Both the position numbers and the translations under genes were made by a program. 64,000 nt of DNA from Steinernema hermaphroditum. Lineage: Eukaryota > Nematoda > Chromadorea > Rhabditida > Steinernematidae. The notes under the pieces were generated by a model that searched no databases, was not told the origin of the DNA, and worked only from the letters and a program-made list of their open reading frames with translations. Shown here one piece after another: positions 59,201 to 64,000 of the stretch; within the stretch, counting starts at the first letter, position 1, and each line of letters begins with the position of its first letter. The stretch covers positions 4,986,012 to 5,050,011 of the forward strand of contig CM059623.1 of NCBI GenBank assembly GCA_030435675.1, read 5' to 3'.

Positions 59201-59352
59201 CCGGCGGCGACGCATCCGCCGGCGGGCGCCACGCCCCCGCGCGCTATCGATCGTTTCGCGACGATTTGTTGACGGACGGTGTTGCGGGTCTCTGACTCCG
59301 TCGCCGAAACTTCCGTCTGCAGACATAAACATTCGGGTACGGTCGTATTTCC

Positions 59353-59358
59353 AATAAA
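59353..59358 (+). promoter_or_regulatory. Polyadenylation signal for the SET-domain gene
   Basis: AATAAA 153 bases after the stop codon and about 150 bases before the SARA start codon, as expected between neighbouring operon genes. Confidence 0.55.
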
Positions 59359-59508
59359 GTCGTCGCTTCGGTCCCGCTGTGACGTGCCTTAGGCGCCTAC
59401 GTGCCCTGTGCACCTCTAAACACCATCATCTGATTCGCGCTGATTCATCGGCTGGGCGTCGCCCGGCCTTGTGTCCCCGAGGTCTCCTGGAAGGTGCCAT
59501 TTCAGAAG

Positions 59509-62500
59509 ATGGATTGCGTTCTACCCGACATGGACGATCTGTTGGATCAACTTGAGGCGTCGGTAGCCGGAGAAGCGCCGCCGACGGCCGTTAGACCTCT
59601 GCCTCCGGAGTCTCCGCGGAGGTCCTCGTCGCCGTCAACGTGCTCCTCAGTGTCCGGAGCCGACAGCGAAGACGAGGCGCCCCAGAAGACGGATCCGAAG
59701 TGGACACTGCCTTCGGAGGGTCTTTCGAAAGCGCTCGAAGCGGCGAGGAACGATAGGTCCTCTTCACGCGATACGATCCTTCTGCGCATTCCGAACGAAG
59801 AACAGCCTCTTCTGGTGTCGTCGATCCCTTCTGTAGAACCCGAGGACCTCGGAGACTCGGAAGAGAGCAACGCCGATGACTCATCCGTCGGGTTGAATCA
59901 CACAGAAGAGCCTTTCAATGGACCCTCCACCAACACGACGCCTCCCGAAGAGGTGAGCAGTTCAGAAGACGAAGAAGAAACAGAAGAAGTGACGGAAACG
60001 TTGCCACCGAAAGTCGCCGAAGTGCATTCTTCTACAGAAGAACAAGAAGAAGAAGGTGCTGTAGAAGAAGCGCCCATCGACGAGCTGTCCGAACTGGAGA
60101 AGTATCTTACCGAGAATCCGTATCTCGATCGATCAGAAGACCTCGACGGAGACCTCCCCCCGGTAGCCGATCAAGAAGGGGATTCCCTAGAAGTGGAAGA
60201 GGCAGTTGTCACTAATTCCGAAGCCGCTGTTGGGCGTAACGGAGGAAAGGACATCCAAAGTGCAATTCCTGCAGAGGATCTAGCGGAATCGGCGGTCGAA
60301 ACAGGTACCCACATGGTCCACGTAAAAAAAGTGAGAGAGTTGTTGCAGTGGAACCGATAAATGACATCGAGGAGTTGGAACCAGAAGCAGGTTGTTTCCG
60401 AAATAATCAATTTTGGAACATAGACGTCCGTTTTAGAAGATAAAGAAGAACCAGAAAATGGAGAGGCTAAGGAGCCCAAAAAGGAGCCGGAACAACTCAA
60501 AGTTGAAGAGAAGGTTCCTGGAGATCCTGGTGGGTTTACTTGAAGATCTCATCGAAAGCTGACCCTCTCAAAATCTATGATTTTCCTTTTTTAGACGTGG
60601 AATCTGAAACGCCTGTGTTCGAAGACGAAGACGGCAAGGATTCTAACGAAGGTGCCGAAATCGGCGAAATACAGGACGAAATGGAGGAGGATCTAGATGA
60701 ATCGCCCGAGGACAGTGTGGAACCGGATTCCGAGAACAGAGAACCTGATGCAGAGGTTCTTTCGGAGGAGCCCGTCAGCCAAGGTACGAGGAAGCAATGA
60801 ACGGATCTAACTGGAGAGTCTTCAGTGGAATTCGCCCAAATCGAAGAGGCCGAGGAGACCGAAGAACTCAAGGAGGAAGAGGCGTCGCCTCCCATCGTCG
60901 AAGAAGCCAAAGTGGGAGCAGAGGCGCCTCCTCTGGAAGGGGACCCTCAGGAAGGAGAAGAGGAGTCTTCGCGGAAACGGTCCGTCATAGCGAGCACCCA
61001 CGACATCTCCGTGGAGACCGAAGGTCGTCTGACCGAGAGCGAGCTTCTTCTCGGAAAGGTACCGAAGAGAACCTCGGGGAAGGCAAAGGACCTCGTTCCA
61101 GGTGAAACCCTACTGGATCCCCGACGAGGAGTGCTCGCACTGCATGCTCTGCGAGGCGAAGTTCAACGTCCTCAACAGAAGACACCACTGCAGGGCGTGT
61201 GGCCGCGTCCTTTGCGGAAAGTGCTGCAGCAGCAGAAGAGTGCTGGCCTACATGGCCGACCAGAACGCGAAACAGCGCGTCTGCGAGCCCTGCCTGAAGA
61301 CCCTGGAGAGGATCGAGAAGTACGAGACCGAAAACGGGGGTACGGTATCTAATGGAGTGGCGGAGGAGGAGACGGAGAGCCCGGCCGAGTAAGCTCCAGA
61401 AGCAGGGCAAAATAACAGGATTTTTAGGAACATTCCTGGACCTAGTGGATCCGCCGGCTCTTCCACGGCTCCCTCGGAGGGAGACCAACAACCCCGAGCC
61501 ACAAAGTCGGTTCTGAAAGTGCGCAAATCGGCGACTTCCGAAGATCCGAGCATCCCGGCAGAGGCAGAGGAGCCCGAGGGCCCTCCACGGGTCCCGAAGC
61601 GAAGCGTCACCTTCTTGGACGGAGTGAACCCTGGCGACGGAGGCGAAGAGCTGCTCCCCGCGGAGGCCGTCGCTAGGGCCGCCTCGGCGAACTCGAGCAA
61701 GCCAAAGAAGAAGAGCGTCCGGAGGGCGCTGTCGGCGCATCGGATGCGCGAGATGCGCATCGAGGAGGAGCCGATTTGCCTCTTCACCGGCGGATCTACC
61801 GTATTTGTGCCGAAGGACGACGGCACCCTCGAACCGACGGACGTCACCTCCGTGGAAGACGAGATGGCCAGTGGCCTCCCCGTGGTCGTCGCCCTCAAGA
61901 GGAACCTCTACGCCCTCGTGCAGATCTGCGAACGTGAGCGCGCCCTAAAGGGACCTACCGTAACCCTCCCTTGCAGTGACCTGCTGCAATCAAGGCCGCG
62001 TGATGTGCGTCTCCTCCAGAGGACTCGCGGGCATCGGCGCCGATGAGGTCGTCTTCGTCTTTGAGCACCCCAAGGGCGCCGAGGCGCGGCTCCCCTCCGA
62101 CGTACTCAAGAAGCTCGACGAGATCTACCTCACCTGCCTCGACCCCCTCAACTCGAGCGCCGACGAGAAGGTCGGCATCCGGATGGTCCGCGAACGGATG
62201 CTGAAGCTCTTCCGCGTGGACTGCGGCACCCTCTGCGGGTTCGATGTCTCCCGCATCCTCCTCTTCCGCCCGACCCACCAGTGCCTCGAGCATCTGCCCC
62301 TCCCCAGCACGCCCTTCTACTTCGCCTGCTTCATACAGCACAGAGAACTCGTCTGGAGCCTCGCCCTCCCTAAGCGCATCCTCTACAAGATCGGCTTTCA
62401 GTCCTCCTGTAGGCTATGCCCCTCTTCTTGGCCTCCACTCCCTCCTTCAGGCTTCCCCACCGCCATCGTCAACAAATGGAATCGGGAGACCGTATACCCC

Positions 62501-63374
62501 GACGAGGACTACGAGTCCTCGATCCTTAAGGTGTTCACCGACTTCCGCAACTTCAACTACCGTCTCACCTCGATCCTCGGCAGTACCGTATCCCTCGAGG
62601 ACGGCGTCGCCGTCGTCGAGATCCCCACGTGGGCGGCCGAGCGCCTCGCCGGCGTGGTGAACGCCAACCGGAACATGATCGCCTGGGCCGCGGACCTCGA
62701 CCCCGACGCCGACAGTATCCTCGTCTGCGAGCAGGACACCGAGGGAGGCAGCTTCAAGACCTCGATCTTCGCGAAGGACGCCAACAGCCGGAGGGGTGAG
62801 TGGCGCGACCAGCGCGATTCTGAGAACCCCCCTCCTCCAGTGACTGGATGTTCCTTCGTCATCTTCGACGGCGCCCTCAAGTCCTCCGACGAGCCGATGA
62901 GCGTCTCGATCGTCGAGGACGGCATCGTCATCCGACTCCGATCCACGGTGATGAGCGAACTCGTGGAAAAACTGCTGGCGGGGAGCGACTTCGAACTCGA
63001 GTCGAAGGCGATGAAACTGGCCGTCCGCTGGGTGAAGTCCGCCTTCTCCGAAGAGAGCGCTTACACGATCCGATCGCCCATCGATGGAATGCCCCTCGAA
63101 GTGGGACTCTTCCTCGGACCCTTTTCATCAGAGCCACTTTCAGGAACAGTGGCAGTACGGCGCTCTTCTAAGTCGCCAGCTCCGCTCCCTCATGCCCCTC
63201 CAGTCGGCCACGGAGTGGTCCCTCCGGCTGGCGACGGTCGTCAACATCTTCGAGGACAAGTTCCCGACGACCTTCCAGTCGAAGATCTTCAGCATTTGCG
63301 AGGAGGTCGCCAAGCTCGTGGCCGCCTCCCTCTCGCCCTTCATCTCGATCCTCGTCGAAAACAACGTGAGGTAG
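59509..63374 (+). CDS. SARA/ZFYVE9-type FYVE-domain endosomal protein, C-terminus apparently incomplete
   Basis: Eleven exons (59509-60304, 60349-60390, 60437-60529, 60595-60783, 60826-61058, 61102-61388, 61428-61933, 61977-62408, 62451-62795, 62841-63100, 63144-63374) sum to 3414 bases, giving 1137 residues. The N-terminal 520 residues are acidic and disordered. The FYVE finger has the WxxD motif (KPYWIPDEECSHC), RRHHCRACGRVLC and RVC, so it should bind PI3P on early endosomes. A segment PPRVPKRSVTFLDG precedes the conserved SARA C-terminal domain: WSLALPKRILYKIGF, SIVEDGIVIRLRS, SPIDGMPLE. SARA presents Smad2/3 to TGF-beta receptors. The last exon ends in VENN, then GTGAGG, a good donor, or in a stop two codons later; the final 50-odd residues of the family are absent. 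Confidence 0.9.
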
Positions 63375-63813
63375 GACATTGCTAGGACACTCTTCGTGTT
63401 CTTTTTGTGTGAAAGGTCAAAAAGGTGATTTACCATAGGGTGATGGGCCACCATTCCAGGTGACTGCGCCATTGGTTCACTTTTTGCTGACTCTTTTGTT
63501 TTTACTTTCGCGTCGTTGCAGAGAACTTGTTTTTGGAAACAGAGGTTTCGGTACGTACCGTCTTGAATGTCTGATTTTTGGCATTCTTTTGGCATATGCC
63601 GAACATCCCTGATTGGGTGGAAGTTTCCGTGTAGTTATCCGTCCAAATGAAACACACAACGGGAACAAAATAGCGTTAATTTCTTCCTTGTTTCGAACGT
63701 AAGAACCAGTTATGGAAGCATGTTTTGAATCCACTACGGTAGTCTGCGCACTATCCTAATAAACCCGGCTGCGCGCGAATTCGCGCCCTCCAGGTACTAA
63801 AAGCCAATTAGCC
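63375..63813. other. Region after the last SARA exon, no gene recognised
   Basis: Could be 3' untranslated sequence or an intron leading to further SARA exons outside the window. A TACGGTAGT copy lies at about 63736. Confidence 0.4.
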
Positions 63814-64000
63814 TGTAGCCCTGCGGGCGGCAAGATACCATAGCCCTGCGGGCGGCAAGATTGGCGCTCACGCAAAAAACTGAAGTTTGGGCCTAAAACT
63901 GTAGCCCTGCGGGCGGCAAGATTGGCGCTCATGCAAAAAGCTGAAGTTGGGGCCTAAAACTGTAGCCCTGCGGGCGGCGAGAAACCATAGCCCTGCGGGC
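63814..64000. repeat. Tandem repeat, 61-base period with a shorter variant
   Basis: The core TAGCCCTGCGGGCGGCAAGA occurs five times: at about 63815, 63841, 63902, 63963 and (partial) 63987. Copies at 63842, 63903 and 63964 are exactly 61 bases apart and share TTGGCGCTCAxGCAAAAA and GGCCTAAAACTG. Two other junctions use a 25-28-base short unit containing ACCATAGCC. The array runs off the window edge. Confidence 0.9.

Overview
The window is nuclear DNA of an animal, almost certainly a nematode. It carries about 25 protein-coding genes broken by very short introns (mostly 40-55 bases, ending in TTTCAG or TTTAG). In at least twelve genes a splice acceptor lies within a few bases of the start codon, as expected for spliced-leader trans-splicing. 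Several same-strand gene pairs are only about 130-310 bases apart, as in nematode operons. A cuticlin-type zona pellucida (ZP) protein gene fits the same assignment. I cannot name the genus. All coding calls come from reading translations and splice sites by eye.

Layout, left to right. 1-10 kb: 3' end of a Cys-loop channel gene (+), VPS53 (-), a small bZIP-like gene with local repeats (+), a chimaerin RhoGAP (+), and an in-frame fusion of a YiiX-like papain-fold domain with ALDH9 (+). 10-16 kb: tRNA-Lys(CUU) (-), diacylglycerol lipase (+), a WIPI3-type PROPPIN (-) and mitochondrial ribosomal protein L40 (-). 16-24 kb is accessory DNA: a relic of a SARA-type gene, a small family of related unknown genes (one whole, two fragments), a disordered unknown protein, a mariner element with perfect ends and a large inverted repeat. 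24-35 kb: an SLC17 transporter (-), about 2.7 kb with no recognisable gene, PRPF3 (-), a degenerate tandem-repeat region and LMBRD2 (+). 35-43 kb: cuticlin (-), RPL39 (-), a foldback element built from 16-base repeats, an RPA43-like gene plus PPME1 (+, operon-like), and eIF2B-alpha (-). 44-53 kb: NKAP (+), inorganic pyrophosphatase (-), a DEK_C/SWIB protein (+) and a DLGAP/GKAP protein (+). 53-64 kb: a small secreted protein (-), then TELO2, a PRDM9/SET-17-type methyltransferase and SARA (all +, tightly packed), ending in a 61-base tandem repeat.

Most genes are conserved housekeeping functions: trafficking (VPS53, SARA, WIPI3), splicing (PRPF3, NKAP), translation (RPL39, eIF2B-alpha, MRPL40) and phosphatase or kinase regulation (PPME1, TELO2). 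I see no pathway-like functional cluster. The most unusual signals are the YiiX-ALDH9 fusion, a short near-palindromic TACNGTA element recurring in many introns, a SARA gene that stops short while its apparent missing C-terminal coding sequence lies as a scrambled relic 47 kb away, and the inverted minisatellite element near 38 kb.
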